A DNA stretch of 64,000 bases from Mangifera indica (GCF_011075055.1 NC_058147.1:248001-312000); one strand, 5' to 3'; counted from the stretch's first letter, positions 39,364 to 56,716 are shown. The notes: generated by a model from the letters alone, not told the origin. Translations and numbers: made by a program.

Positions 39364-42300
39364 ATGCAACAAGGAGATTACAGTTCCTACCATCACCAAT
39401 ATTCTCACCTTCAAAACCCTAACCCTATTCCCAATCCCAATCCCAATCCGACGGCCGATCTTCATCCAACCTCTTACGCATCAGCGCCTCCATTTGCAAC
39501 TACTTACTCTCCCGCCGATTATTCTTCCTGTTCCCAAAATTACCCTCCGTATCCTCAAAATCACGATCCTGCACCTCCCACGGCCCCTGTAACAACTCCA
39601 AACCCCAATTCACTTTCTTCATTCAATCCGGTCCCTCCACAGCAATCGCCTCAGTTCCCACCCTACGATTCACATGTTCCGTACCAACCGACACCGACCA
39701 CCACCCCTACGCAACAACAACAATCACAACCACCGGCTGCATATTACCCGCCGTTTGATCAGCATCAGACTGTCCCCGGTTATGCCTCGCAAAATACGAA
39801 TCCCAATTCGTCTTACTCGTCGATGTACTCCGCACCCTTCAGCAACAACGTAGGATTATCAGTGGCGCCGGTGTATGAGAACCTTTACGAGAATTCAAAT
39901 TCGATGAAATTTGATTCGGGTGGCGATTATTTCAACGATAATTACGGGGGTTACGACGGAAGCCGTTCCAATTTGGGCTCCGATCTTTATGGACAGCGGC
40001 CGGAGAGTAATAATTTTTCGCGGAACGATAGGGGGCGAGATGATTTATATGGCGATGGCGTATTCGCATATAATGGTGGCAAGGTGGAGCCATATGGGGC
40101 CCGTGGCACGATCCCAAAGTCAACGACATCTACTTTGTTTGATGATTATGGGAGGTCGATTAGTTTGCCTTCTAGTAAGGACTCACAGTCATCTGTTGGC
40201 TCAGGTTCGAGTAAGATCGTGAGAGCAGTACCTAAAGCTGAATCGCAGCAGGATGTGAAGAGTGGAGTCCAGAAGTTTAGAGTTAAACTTCTGCCTGAAA
40301 GTGGCGGCCAGAGTACCATGGATGTGCTCTGCCAGGTGAGTTTTTTCTTTTTAATCGATTGTCTTGGTACGGGAAGATATAATAATTTTAAAAAAAAGAA
40401 AAGATTCATTTGTTGGTTGGTTTAATTCTAATGCTTTGATTTTTACTGTTTGTGAAGTTGGTTCTATCGGAATTCTTTATTCCTTATTGTTGTGGTTTCA
40501 TTATGTCAAACGTTACTTGAATCGAACATAAATTGAAGGTTATATACTATTAAGTAGAATACTTTGGTTAGAGTTCAGCGGCCTCTGATTTGAATAATTT
40601 TAATTGTCAATTAGAAAACAGTAGAAAAATAGTATGTAACATTATTGGATTTTCAATGGGATGCCGAAAAGTTTCTATTGTTGATTTGTTTCATTTATAG
40701 TTCCATCATGATTTCTGAATTTTTCTTGCAGATTGGCTTGGATGGAATTTGTATGCTTGATCCCAATACTAGTCGGACATTGAGAATATATCCTCTTGAG
40801 AATATCACAAGATGTGAAGTGAGTTGACACGCCCTTTTAAATTTTTTTACTCAGTGGTATGTACTGGCTTAAGATTGAGATGGATATTGTTTTCATTTGT
40901 AGTTGGCTGATTCTTCTACCTTAGCGTTTTGGTCAAAGAGTTCTGTTGACATTGAACCAAGACGGATCAGATTGCAATCAAATAGTTACACTACAAATAC
41001 TCTTCTGGATACAGTGACTGCTGCAACTGTACAGGTTGGGGATTATAAACTCCCAATTAAAAATTGTCTGCTTAAAAATAATATTATTGCTAAATGTTTT
41101 CTTTTCTTTAGAAAGTACATTTGAATTAAGTGACTTATAGTGTACATGACCAATATTTGAAGATTTAGGAAATTTAGTATATATTTGTTGTTAGTTACTT
41201 TTATTATTACTATTACATTTCAACTGCCATGTTGAACTCATGCAGAGTAAAATACCCTGAGAAGGATGAACCTTATAATTAAATGTGCTGAACTGAATAA
41301 AATGTCAAATCTGTTGAAATATAAATGTATACATTCAAAGCTTATAAGGTTGCCTAACAAGTATATATGGCAGGAATAATATTTGTATCTATAATGTGTC
41401 AAAAAGAACTATATTTTACAGTAGAAAACCTATTGCAAATTTAGTAGATTGTTGTAATTGCTTAATATTGATCACACAAAACTTATGCAGCTTCTTTCTT
41501 TAATTGGGACTGTTGCTGCAGCTTGCAACAATGAAATTGGGGCTGACTTTCATGGCCCTTGCATGCATATTTTAGGCAAGATCCATACATTGTAGTGTAT
41601 GGTTAATGGTTTAACGTTTCTCTCATGACCCTAAGTGTATATGAATAGGTTCCTTGTGATTTTAGTCATCTTGTGGCATTTTTTTCTGTGGTTACTTTTT
41701 CATTTTTTTAAATCAATATTATTGTGTTTGAAAGCGTCATTTCATTGGGTTGCAGCTGAAGGAGATGGGTGGTAGAAGCAGACCTTCTGACACCTTGAAG
41801 ACAGCTGAGCAGCCTGTGGAGAAAAAGAAAGTGTTAGCTGATTGGATGAATATAATAAAACCTGGGAGTGAAGAAAAAGACCACTGGGTAAGATTACAGA
41901 TTTTAGAGGAATTTTTTGGAGGTGTTTCATCTTTATATTGATCTTGTCACATTTCATTCATTATACTATTGGAAGAAAGCTATATTCAATTTATTTACAT
42001 TGAAGCTTTAGGCTATTCTTATTTTATGTTTTGTTTTTCCTAGGTCCCTGATGAAGCAGTTTCTAAGTGTACAGCTTGTGGCACAGATTTTGGGGCTTTT
42101 GTGCGAAAGGTACATATTATTCAATGGGTTATGTTTTTTTTTCCATGAATTTGCCTTAAACCTTATAGTACTTCCTTCTTCAGCATCATTGCAGGAACTG
42201 TGGTGATATATTCTGTGACAAGTGTACACATGGTAGAATTGCTCTTACTGCTGATGAGAATGCTCAGCCTGTTCGAGTTTGTGACAGATGCATGGTAATT

Positions 42301-43193
42301 GTTTCAAATTTTGTTTTCTTTATCTTGTATAACTTTGTTTGGTTGTTAACTTGTTTGGAACGACTATGATCTCATTTCAAGCAATGTAGTATAATTTATA
42401 TTTAATGACACGGTTGAATCCAATATGCTAGTTTGTACATCATTGTTTGACCCACTTGATATATGTGAGTTAATTACTTACAACACTATTCATATCAGGC
42501 AGAAGTAACTCAAAGGCTAAGTAATGCTAAAGAAGCAGCTAATAAACCTGCAATGCAGAGTCATGAGGATCTTGCCAGGAAACTTCAGGTAATCAATGGT
42601 TTGAATTCAACCTTACCTATTTTTTGGGAGTTAAAGTAACTTCAAGCACTGACTTGCTGTGAATTTATCTTTTGGCAATCATCTGTTACAGGAGGAAATG
42701 GAGAGAAATCGCAGGGCCTCATCAGGTTATTTATGCTTTTTATTTTTACTGTCTTAAAGTTACTTGAGTTTTGGGAGTATGGTTCTGTGCTTGTTGCTTA
42801 AATAGTCTTGTTGGACACTGTATGTGATTTTTTTTAATTGTTTTATTGACTAGTTACCTGATGGATTAGAATCAAGTTATAACATTCATTGACATGTTGT
42901 GTATCCAGTACTAATTGTGCGCTTTGTTTTCACAGGCTTCAAGACTGATGGATCTGGGAGACGGATGAGGGAAGTTGCTTGTCCTATTTGCACTGTCCAT
43001 TTACAGGTTTGAAATCCTTGCCCACTATCATTTACAAAAAGTCCACAAACACTTAAATATACATCTACTAACATTAATCTATCATCCATATGGGTGATTA
43101 TGATTATTGTTGCAGGTCCAGGTTCCCAGCTCGGGTTCTGAGACTATTGAGTGTGGGGTTTGCCAGCATCCTTTCCTTGTGAGTGCTCATTGA
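39364..43193 (+). CDS. FREE1: FREE1/FYVE1, FYVE-domain ESCRT component, 590 aa, ten exons
   Basis: Plant-specific endosomal sorting protein that binds PI3P and VPS23 and drives multivesicular-body formation, vacuolar sorting and autophagy. Exons: 39364-40335, 40732-40818, 40903-41034, 41756-41887, 42044-42109, 42184-42294, 42499-42588, 42692-42725, 42936-43006, 43116-43193, all GT-AG and in frame to TGA. The start MQQGDYSSYHHQYSHLQNP is the family start. The N-terminus is P/N/S/Y-rich and disordered, with a PTAP motif at residues 72-75, a VPS23-binding type. The FYVE domain at about 441-505 has WVPDEA, RKHHCRNCG and VRVCDRC. The coiled-coil region HEDLARKLQEEMERN follows, and the C-terminal Cys motifs are CPIC and CGVC ending LVSAH. 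Length is close to the Arabidopsis protein. Confidence 0.96.
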
Positions 43194-45663
43194 TCTCACA
43201 TGGATCCTGATGAGGGCTTTCATATGCCTGTGGATAATAGCTCTGGTTTATGTTATTTTAATTTGTTTGGTTTTGGGTTACCAATAATTTTGCTTAGCAT
43301 TTATATCGGCTCTTCATGGTTTGTTTGACGGGATGTCTTCCTGTGTCATTGTCAGTGTGCATATTGAGTTCATTCAGGTTCCATTCAATTGAGTTGTCTG
43401 TTCATAAAACCGAGAGTTAATTTACAGAGGAATGTAACTATGTTTTTATGGTCAACATATGGATTCATTATGCAAAAAAAGATGTTTTTTTCCCCATACA
43501 TTGGGGTAATGGCTACTTGAAAATGATGGGATTACAGACTTACAGTTTTTCAGTCAATTGTCGAAGCTAATTGATGTGAGTCTTTTGGCTATACCAAATA
43601 GCATTAGACCAAACCAGCAAGACAAACACGTTTGACCTCAAATATATTAATCTACATCACCTTGCCCTTTGTTTTTCCTGGTCTTAGAAAGGAGACAACC
43701 TAAATGAATTGGTGTGTGTTATTTATTATTGTTGATTATGGTGTCCTAACTAGGTGGGTGGTGCAAATGACTGCGTATGGAATGGTAAGGTGGGTTTGTC
43801 AGGTATCGGAGAAAGGTGTGGGGACTATTATGGAATATTTTTTTTATTTGGATCAGGTCTTAATCCAATCAAGGGTTGGTTTAAATGTTTGTAAGTTGAT
43901 CAGTTCGACATTGGTGAAATTAGTGTGTTTTAATTAAAATATATATGTATACTAAATATATTTATGGAATAATATTCAATAATAAATGTTTCCACCCAAT
44001 AATAATATTTTTGTTAATGGTGCTCATGAATAGCATTGGTCTAAGTAATGTCTAATTCGAGTTTGAATGAGTTTATTGAGTAGATAAGATAAAAATGGAT
44101 GATTTAAATTTTGCTTGAAAAATTAAATTTTAACTCTCTTAATATTAAATATTTGTAAGATACATATTTATAAATTTAATAAAATTATATGTGGTGAAGT
44201 GATTTTGAATTATAAATAAAATAATATTTAATTATGTGATAATATGTATAAGTGTATATATATTTATATATCCGAATAAATATATATAGTATTATTCATA
44301 AATTATTTTAATATTTAAAGTTTAAAAATAATATTTTAAATTGTAAACATACATTTAAAACTTTTAAAATACCAAAACTTTACACAAACCGAACCCTAAA
44401 TTTTTAATTGATCAAATCAATCGATGTAAAACTTTTGAAACCAGCTAAACCGCAAGATACTCTCGTTTGTAGGCCTATTTGTGCCGAATCAGAAGACTTG
44501 TCTAGTTTCTCTCATCCTCTGTAATTGGAAACCAGCCCCTTAACGTGCCCTTCCCCACATATTAATTGTGGTACAACGTGTTAGTTTTCCCTCTCAAACA
44601 TTAAAATTTAAATACAGCAATGGCGCTATATTTATACTAATTGCATTTGTACCATGCACACATACTAGACATGACAACGGAGAGGTGTAAAGAGGATTTC
44701 AATCTTCGTCTCTGTCCTTATAGGGGATATAAATTTATATTTTTAGTCTATCCCCGTTATAAGGATGAAAAGAAATTCTTGTCTCCTAACCCTCTCTTCT
44801 CTATCTCATCTCTGTCTTTGTTCCCACAAAAAAAATCTTTTTTGTGTACCTTTTAAATATCACAAATATCATATATTATCTACCGTAATACATATAACAA
44901 AAATATAAATAATTTAAAATTATAAAAATATATTAATATTTTATATAAAAATATTAATATAAAGGGTGGCGCCGGGGACAAGGATGGGTATGGGGGCAGG
45001 GCTCGGTGGGAATGGGGATGGGGGCAGGGCAGAGTGAGGACTAAGCAAGGCAGGAAGGGGACGCATGTATCCCCATCTAGATTGAGGGATATTTTTCAGC
45101 TCTTTCTCTATTTCTATTAGAGAATCTTCTCCTTATTGTGGTTGAAGACTCTAATTTTGAATCGAAATTATCATCTCTAACATATATATTTTGATCTAAT
45201 CCAAATCGAGTTAGCTAGACTGTAATAAGTCATTTTAAATTGGAATTTCAAATTAATAGTTTAATTTGAAATCGATTTATTTATTTATTTAATAATATTA
45301 TATATACTTCGACGATTCTATTCGTTACACTAACTTAACTAAATTTGGATTAAGCATTATAATTTCAATTTAAATTCAAGTTGGACCCATATTCAGGCAA
45401 ACTCAAATCAAATTCACCTAGGATGGATTAAAGTACACTAAGATAGATCATACTTAATATATTTTTTTATTGTTTATATTAGTTTAAGTGTGTTTGTTCG
45501 TCACACTCCCTCGTACATGGTTTCCCGTATGTTAGGAACAGGCATACTGTGAGTATTTAAAGAACCTCTACTTTGTTCTCCCCTATGTTGTTGGTGTATA
45601 TATATTTTCTGAAATACATGCAAGGCCGACAATTATTATCTCACAATATTTCAGTCTTTGTCC
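43194..45663. other. Intergenic region with G-rich tract
   Basis: Contains the FREE1 3' untranslated region, A+T-rich DNA at 43930-44350, a G-rich tract at 44963-45061, AATTTGAAAT-type dispersed repeats at 45140-45420, and the GDSL promoter. The open frame at 43704-43937 matches nothing. Confidence 0.6.
44963..45061 (+). repeat. G-rich GGGATGGGG tract with G-quadruplex potential
   Basis: About 100 bases with at least eight runs of three or more G (GCCGGGGAC, GGATGGG, TGGGGGCAGGG, AATGGGGATGGGGG) inside an A+T-rich region. It resembles GGGGATGGGGAC sequences seen in some plant repeats. It is non-coding. Confidence 0.6.
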
Positions 45664-48039
45664 ATGGAACCATCTTCTTCCTCCGTTTTTATTTTATCTC
45701 TTTGCGTTTTAGTTGCTTTTTGCAGCTCAGGAGGAGCAATTGACCTGCCAGGCAATGTAACAATCAGAGCCGTTTTCATGTTCGGAGATTCAATCGTTGA
45801 TACAGGCAACAACAACAATTTTAAAACGCCGGCCAAGTGTAATTTCCCTCCTTATGGCAGGGACTTCAAGGGAGGATTGCCGACCGGAAGATTTTCAAAC
45901 GGCAAGGTCCCGGCTGACTTCATAGGTTCTGGTTCTATCACTTATACCATTTCTTATCCTTGATACGTAGTTTATTGTGTTTTTGTCGGCCATCTTTTAT
46001 GCGAGGGGAATGTCTACTGTCTACCCAATGGTAGAAATCTCTTCGTAAATTTTGTTGGGATGGTGTGGTTTCTAGGCAAACTGAACTAGAATAAGAGTTG
46101 GTTCAAATTTAAACTAGAATATTATATTCAAATTTGTTCAAATTAATACACAATGTCATTAGAGGATTGTTAATATGATAGAGTAAGTTGAAAGGATAAA
46201 TGATGTTAATAAAAAGATAAACAATCTCATTGATGGATAAATAGTATCACCAAAATAACAAATAAGTCAAATTATGGAGTTGAAGATTCAACTTAAGTTT
46301 CGTTATTTCGAGCTAAATTTAAATTTGAACTTTAGTCGTATTAGGTTTAATAGTGTGCCACATAAAAAATGGTAAATCCTATATAAGCCAATTTCAAATT
46401 AAAGCTCCGATTGACAATTCAATTTAAAATTAGTTCATTTGTTTATTCTTAATCATTCAATAATACTTTTTATCTTTCTATTAATACTATTCATCTAATA
46501 TTCTTTTTGTATTATACCCTAACTCAACCGAGAGATTATAGATTTGATCTGGTCTTGAACCCACTCAGGCTCATATAGAATCTATCCCTCATCAAAAGTG
46601 AGAATTAACTTTATTCACAAATTACAATCAAACATTTTCGAGCAGAAAGAGAGAGGGAATAAAGAGGGTCAATGTTTGGTTGAGGAGCATGTGAAAATCT
46701 GGCACGTACTTGCAGCATCTCATTTAAATTCCAACGACTTTCATTTAAATGCATTTATTGCAATGTATCCTTCTTTTTCTGATTCGTGATGCTTCAGCCT
46801 TAAAGGTCTGGTTCCCAAAAATTAATTACGAGTGTAAAAGGCTGATGACCAGCCAGCTGAACCACTGACAGTCCATATTTTCTTTTGACAGTGGATGAAT
46901 TCGGAATAAAAGAGCTTTTGCCAGCATATTTGGATCCAAACCTACGACTTGAAGATCTTCCTACAGGTGTGAACTTCGCTTCAGGTGGTGCAGGATATGA
47001 TCCCTTAACGGCAACAGTAGAGGTAAATACTTCAGTCTATTTTGACTTTGAAAGATAAGATTCTTTGTTTCAAACCGTATGATTCAATCTTTTTTTTCCT
47101 GACAAAAAAGACAGCGATACCATTAGCCGATCAATTAGAACTGTTCAAAGAATATACAGAGAAGTTGAAGAACTTGGTTGGAGAAAACGAAACAAAGACA
47201 ATCTTCACAAATAGTTTATTTGTGGTGGTTGTAGGCAGCAATGACATTGCAAATATCTATTATAATTCCCATATCAGACAATTGCAGTTCAGTATCTCTG
47301 CTTATACTGACTTTCTGGCTAGCTCGGCTTCCAACTTCTTAAAGGTAACGTAATTGTAATCTTCTTGATGCTTTTTGGGTTTTTCAAGTAATTATCTATG
47401 ATTTGTGAATACTGGGATTTGAAGTTTATGAGGAAAATATGTTCGGAAAATGAAATATTCATTCATAAGTTTTAACTTCATTGTCTCTTTAAAAAATTCT
47501 GCAGGAGTTATATGGACTAGGAGCACGACGGATAGGAGCCTTCGGTGCGCCGCCACTTGGATGTTTGCCCTCATCAAGAACTGTGGCTGGTAAAGGAAAA
47601 AGAGATGAATGTATAGAGGAATACAACCAAGGATCAGAGATGTTCAACAATAAATTTTCTGTGGCGATTGGTTCCCTTAGTAGAGACTTGCCTGATGCCA
47701 AACTGGTTTACATTGACATCTACAGCCCTCTGCTTGCGCTCATACAAAACCCCAGTAAATATGGTAGGTAAATCATCTGATTTTACATCTCTGCTTTTAC
47801 CATTTCTCATGCATCCACACTTGAAGTGCAGACTTGTTTTTTATACAGGATTCGAATTTGTGGATAGAGGGTGTTGTGGGTCAGGAACTTTAGAAGCAGC
47901 ATTTTCCTGTAATTCTTTGACGCCAACATGTCCTGACGCGTCTGTTTATATATTCTGGGATAGTTATCATCCTGCAGAAAGAACATATAAGATCCTGGTC
48001 TCTCAAGCTCTGCAAAGATATGGCGAGAGTTTCTTGTGA
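45664..48039 (+). CDS. GDSL esterase/lipase, EXL type, 358 aa, five exons
   Basis: Secreted SGNH hydrolase acting on acyl esters in the extracellular or cell-wall space. Exons 45664-45925, 46892-47022, 47111-47344, 47505-47763, 47849-48039, GT-AG, in frame to TGA. Residues 1-25 form a signal peptide (hydrophobic [17 protein letters not shown]). The four SGNH blocks are present: [12 protein letters not shown] (nucleophile Ser; GDSI rather than GDSL, a common plant variant), [10 protein letters not shown] (Gly), VVGSNDI (Asn) and WDSYHP (Asp/His). Domain order and length are typical of the EXL subfamily. Intron one (966 bases) contains AATTTGAAAT-type repeat DNA. The natural substrate is unknown. 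Confidence 0.93.
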
Positions 48040-49153
48040 TGAAAATACTCACCGGCTAGCTTGTGTTCTCTTATATCAAGTCTCTTTCTTTCCTATAACC
48101 GGTTCTCAAGATGTTACATTTTCCAAAATAGTTGTTACTCCTTGCAAGTGTGTATAAGTATAAAATTTTAAGAAGTTTGAGTTTGTAATCTCAAGTTCTG
48201 TATGAAAGAAATTATAGACAGCTTTGGCAACATGTGTGCACATACCTCACTCGCCTGCCTATCAAAGTTTCAAAAACCAGTTGAACCAGGCCAATTGATC
48301 ACTTGTGGTGAATTTAGTTTAAGTCAAAGTTTAAATTTGTTTTGAACTTTTCTAATTATGTGCACAAACTTCATCAGTTAATTAATACTTTAAAACTCAT
48401 ATTAGATTGATTGATCGAAAATTGGTGATTAATTTGATTAGAGTTAAAACGAATTATGTTTGACAGTTTAATTCAATGATTTTTACATTAATTGAAGTGC
48501 CCATTATTTAAAATTAAAAATAAAGGGACTAAAAGCAGGGCCGAGGTGTGATGAAAAGTCCCTTGTTATAGAAAACTCATCTTCCCAGAGGTCTTCTTAT
48601 GGGAAGACCATCGTTTTCTCAGACAAAGACGATAAGAACTTTGTTTTCTTCGACGAAGCTTTTCATTTTTCACCGTTTATTTGATATCGATCGAACATCC
48701 AAATGGGAGGAGATAGACCGTCAGAAGAAGGAGATGCTTAAGGAGGGAGGGACTGTCGACAATAGAGTCGAAGATTTCAAAACGAAATCTTAGGGTGAAA
48801 CTACCATTTTTTAAAACTTAGACTGGGGAAAACTTTTAGTTTTTATAGTTTAAAGGGGTAAAAAGAGATAAAATTTTAAGGGGTTAGAGTTCCGTTAATT
48901 TTAACTGCTTATAGGTGGGTGTTTGGGATTATAAAAAATAAAAGGGGGAAACTTGGGATAACAGGATACCTTGGGTGGGAAATAGTCGTTTGGCCATTCA
49001 TAAACCAAAAACATAAAGGTTAAATAGTATTTCTGTTCAAGTACATACTACGTGACAAAATCAGATTAATATTTATTTTATGTGCAGGATATATCTAGCC
49101 ATTTAGGGTTTCTGATATTTTGGATCCATTTCTTGATTGATCGGTAAGGAAGA
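48040..49153. other. GDSL 3' region and SKP1 promoter with transposon arm
   Basis: Includes the GDSL 3' untranslated region (to about 48240), dispersed repeat sequence, the right arm of a foldback transposon (48581-48995), and about 160 bases of SKP1 leader. No other gene is seen. Confidence 0.6.
48581..48995. mobile_element. Right arm of a GGCCAAA-family foldback element
   Basis: Aligns block by block with the right half of the element at 17039-17872: CCAAATGGGAGGA, GATTTCAAAAC, TAGGGTGAAACT, GGTGGGTGTTTGG, and the terminus GGGTGGGAAATAGTCGTTTG followed by GCC. Many substitutions and small gaps mark it as older. The left arm is missing. It ends about 160 bases before the SKP1 start codon. 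Confidence 0.8.
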
Positions 49154-50264
49154 ATGTCAACGAGCAAGAAAATTATTCTGAAAAGCTCCGACGATGAGGC
49201 CTTCGAGGTGGATGAAATTGTGGCTTTGGAATCGCAGACTATTAAGCATATATTAGAGGACGGCTGCGCCGGCGATGGAATTCCTCTTCCTAATGTGACC
49301 AGCAAGATTCTGTCCAAGGTCATCGAGTACTGCAAGAAGCATGTCGAGGCCACCAGGGCCGACGAACGTGCTGTTAGCGTCGATGACGATCTCAAGGCCT
49401 GGGATGCCGAGTTCGTCAAAGTCGATCAGGCCACTCTTTTCGATCTCATCCTCGTCAGTTTTTTCATGTTCCCCTTCTATTTATTTATTTAATTGATTAT
49501 TCGTGTTTACCGATTGCTTCGATTTTTAATCAAAATCGATTGGATTTAACCTAAATTTAAATTCCTTTATTTGTAAAATCAGAACGAAGGTTTGATTGGG
49601 AAACAATAGTAATTAGGTTTTCCTCTGATTGGGAGAGTTCGTAATTGGGTATTCCTCCTTCTCAGTGGTTTCAAAAGAGGATAAGCGATTGGTTGTAATG
49701 TGTATCTCTAAGCATTTGTTGTTCATGCAAAGGTTGCGAATCCGCAGATTTGTGCTGTGTATAGACTATTATAACTTTATCTGTTGAAGAAGTGTGTAAA
49801 CATCTTGCACTGTGTCAAGTTGTTTTTTTCTTCATGTTGAATTATTGCATAACTTCTGCTGCATTTTTCCTCTGGGTTTTTTTGTATTGTAATGACCATA
49901 TTGACCCTGTGCTGGATATTCATGTATCGCATTTTTAGTTGTTACAATTGAACAATAGTGCTTTTACATTACGTTTTGTTCTTGAATCTCAACTTATGAG
50001 GATATTAGGTGCTGCAGTTCGAATTACATGTGCCTATTTCCTATAACATTTTCATGTGTACATTTGTTTGTATTTTGTTTTGTATTTTAGGCTGCAAACT
50101 ACCTCAACATCAGGAGCTTGCTAGACTTGACTTGCCAAACAGTTGCAGACTTGATTAAGGGCAATTCACCAGAGGAGATTCGCAGACTATTCAACATTAA
50201 GAACGACTTTACTCAAGAAGAGGAGGAGGAGGTTCGTCGGGAAAATCAGTGGGCTCTTGAGTAA
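49154..50264 (+). CDS. SKP1: SKP1-like protein, SCF ubiquitin-ligase adaptor, 157 aa, two exons
   Basis: Adaptor joining cullin-1 to F-box proteins. Exons 49154-49453 and 50091-50264, with donor GTCAGT and acceptor TTTTAG, 158 codons with TAA. The N-terminal BTB/POZ-like fold begins [20 protein letters not shown]. The C-terminal F-box-binding helices include [36 protein letters not shown] and the closing ENQWALE (usually ENQWAFE). The single intron is at the conserved plant position, so this is not a retrocopy. Length matches Arabidopsis ASK1. It converges with the subtilase, with 360 bases between stop codons. Confidence 0.95.
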
Positions 50265-50624
50265 TGTGTTTTTCTTTATTTGGCTTCCGAATTGTTCCAG
50301 CGTCTGTTCTTTTACCTATTTTGGTGTCCTTTGAATCATGTTATTTGTGTTAATACGGTATATATATTCTCCCAAGTCCCAACCTGTTTCTATCTCCTTT
50401 ACCTGTCAAACGTTATGTTTAGCTATTACATTAACATAATTTTCACATGTTTATGTAACATTTCTTCTACCTCTTGATGCTTAGTATGCAGATGTTGTTA
50501 ATGTGGTGTGTATGGACAGGTACAAGTGAAATATTGGGTTTCTGGAATTATTTTGAAAATTTATTCACACTTGTATTTGCTAATTTAGATCTTACATTGA
50601 AACTTATTAAATGGATTGTTTTGT
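50265..50624. other. Convergent 3' regions of SKP1 and the subtilase
   Basis: A T-rich spacer of 360 bases between two facing stop codons, holding both 3' untranslated regions. Nothing else is visible. Confidence 0.6.
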
Positions 50625-54223
<3,599 letters not shown>

Positions 54224-56662
54224 GGCTTTGAGTATTGCTAAATAACTCTCTGATTCTGCAATGGCTCTAATGAAGAAAAACTTCACAGCAAAGCTAGAGG
54301 TATAAATAGCGGTAAGATGGTGAGTTGTGTATACGCAATGCACAGCTCTAAATCCGATAAGATCCACTGAAAGTGCGATGCTGCATTATCTAATGCCCAT
54401 TTACATGTGGGAAGGTGGTAATGGTGGTGATGAACGTTAAAGAAAGTGGAAGGTGGAGTTATTTCAATATATAGTCTAATAGTCATGCCACCACTACAAG
54501 AACTCTTATCAAAATCTATAAATCTTTAGTAATTGAACAACCCTTGCCATTTTGGTGGTAACACTTGCTCCAGTCTCTACCTAGCTAGGAAGAATAATAT
54601 TAGATCAATGTATGAGTTTCTTACAGATATAAAGTAAAAGTAGATTTCTTTCTGAGCGTGTATGTGTCACTGAGATTTCTCAACAATCATGAAATTAATA
54701 TGCAATTGAAATATTCTTTGTTGTCACAAAAGAGAACAGAAACATCCCCGTTTGGTGGATTGAAGATGTTATTTGATTGTTAGTGTCATATATAGGCAGA
54801 TGCTAGTTGTGATTGCTTGCTTGGCTAAATTTGCTTATAGAAATGATATTATGTTTCAATGATATTATGGATTGGTGCTTACGTTCAGAAGAGTGGACTG
54901 AGATTCATTTCATTACGTGTGAAAATGATTATCTTCAAACCCCATGCTCACTATTTTATTTTATTATTCATCAGTCAGCTTTTGGGTTGGGATTTGGTGG
55001 GAATCAATCAAGCAACACTACAATCTTCAAATTAAGTGGCCACTGCCTCATCACTCATAATCTTCTGCAGCTCCATTTTTCCCAATTAACTCACTCATTA
55101 ATGCTAATGCTTCCCACTGCTACTGCTCCACTAATTTCTTGGCTTCGTCAGCCTAAGACAATAACTCTTTTAAGTGGAATCCACATGCTTCAACTCTCAC
55201 CATTTTCATGTGCCCATGCCCATTCTTTTTTTCAAGAGTAATTCTTCTCTTTTATCCCAACAAAAGTGAATTTGATCCGAATCAAGTTTAAATAAAACTC
55301 AATTTGAGATTGATTCTAATAAAAAAGAATTAGTTTGAAATTAATGAGTTAATGTTAGAACTTGATTTCTGGCTGAGTGTGGCAGTAAGAGAATTGAAAA
55401 GGAAATATTAAATGTTAAGAGATCTCTGGGATTAGCAGTCGCCATCAACCAGGTTTCGTAAAAGAACCTGAGTTTCAACAAGGAAAACGACTCTGTTTGT
55501 TTTTTAAGGCATGTATGCAGAAAGGCCCTTAACATTATGATTGGACCACGGTTGACATTGAAATTAGGAATAGGTGTGGTGGATGTTTTTCTGGAAGAAG
55601 AATGCCTGCCGACTTCTAAAAATAATCCATCAAATTCAGCACAAAAATAAGTATGATTGTATGCTATAGCAAATAAAAAAATCTAACAAACAAACTATGG
55701 ATTTTGGAAATTCTACGTTTCTCGACCAACTTAGGCTATCAATCTCAATATCTACTTTTGGTCAAGAGAGGATAAATGATGTAAAAGTTGGCTCCAAAAT
55801 TGGGATTTTTATATTTGTTGACCGACTTAGTAATATATTTCATTGACTATTAATCACTTTGGTCAAGAGATGATGGATTGGATGGTGCATAATAAAACAA
55901 TTCTAAAATAAAATTATCCCATGACCGAGGTTTGTTTGTCTATTATAATTTATTATAAATCTCAAACAAAAACTATACTTTTTTCAGAATTTTAGGTTTT
56001 TTTTCTTTTTCGGGAAAGACTGGCTAGACTATCAATAGCCCACCAAAAACCAAGTTTTTTCTGTATTATTACTTTATGAACTTTGGTCAAATAAAAACAA
56101 AGTAATATTATATATAAATATATATATATTTTATTTTAAATATTATTAATTTAAAATTATTTAATTATATAATAATATATATTTAAAATAAATACACATA
56201 ATAATAAATAATATAAAAGAGGGCTCAAAAACTATGCGTTGTTCCTGTTGTGGTTGGGTTGTGGGTATCCTTCTAACCAACAGGACCCCTCCGCTCTGAT
56301 GGTAGGTTATAGCCCAGGGTCCACTTAAGTTGGTAATTGGGCCAAAGCCGAAATATAAGGAACTAGTGTTCTAACGAAATTGCATTGCATTGCATTGCAT
56401 GTGGACAAAATTTGTACGATCATTTGGCTTTTTTTTCTTTCTTTCCTCTCCCTTCATATTCATTGACAATTTATTAAAAGATTTAATTTGAATTGTACTC
56501 AATTTGGAATGGATTTAATTTTAAAAGAGTATTTAAAAATGAATTTTAACTTTAAATTGGATTTAAGTCACCTCACCTTAAACTTAAATGTTATGATGGA
56601 TTGAAGGAAGCTCAATTATTGAACAACTCAAATCATTTCCGACCATAATTAATATATATATA

Positions 56663-56665
<3 letters not shown>

Positions 56666-56714
<49 letters not shown>
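56666..56714. repeat. TA dinucleotide microsatellite
   Basis: About 24 uninterrupted TA units in a non-coding spacer; a shorter TA run lies just left at 56652-56662. Confidence 0.9.

Positions 56715-56716
<2 letters not shown>

Noticed and set aside
54813..55241. 142-codon open frame between subtilase and FD genes
   Set aside because: No domain, no family resemblance, and composition like the surrounding non-coding DNA.
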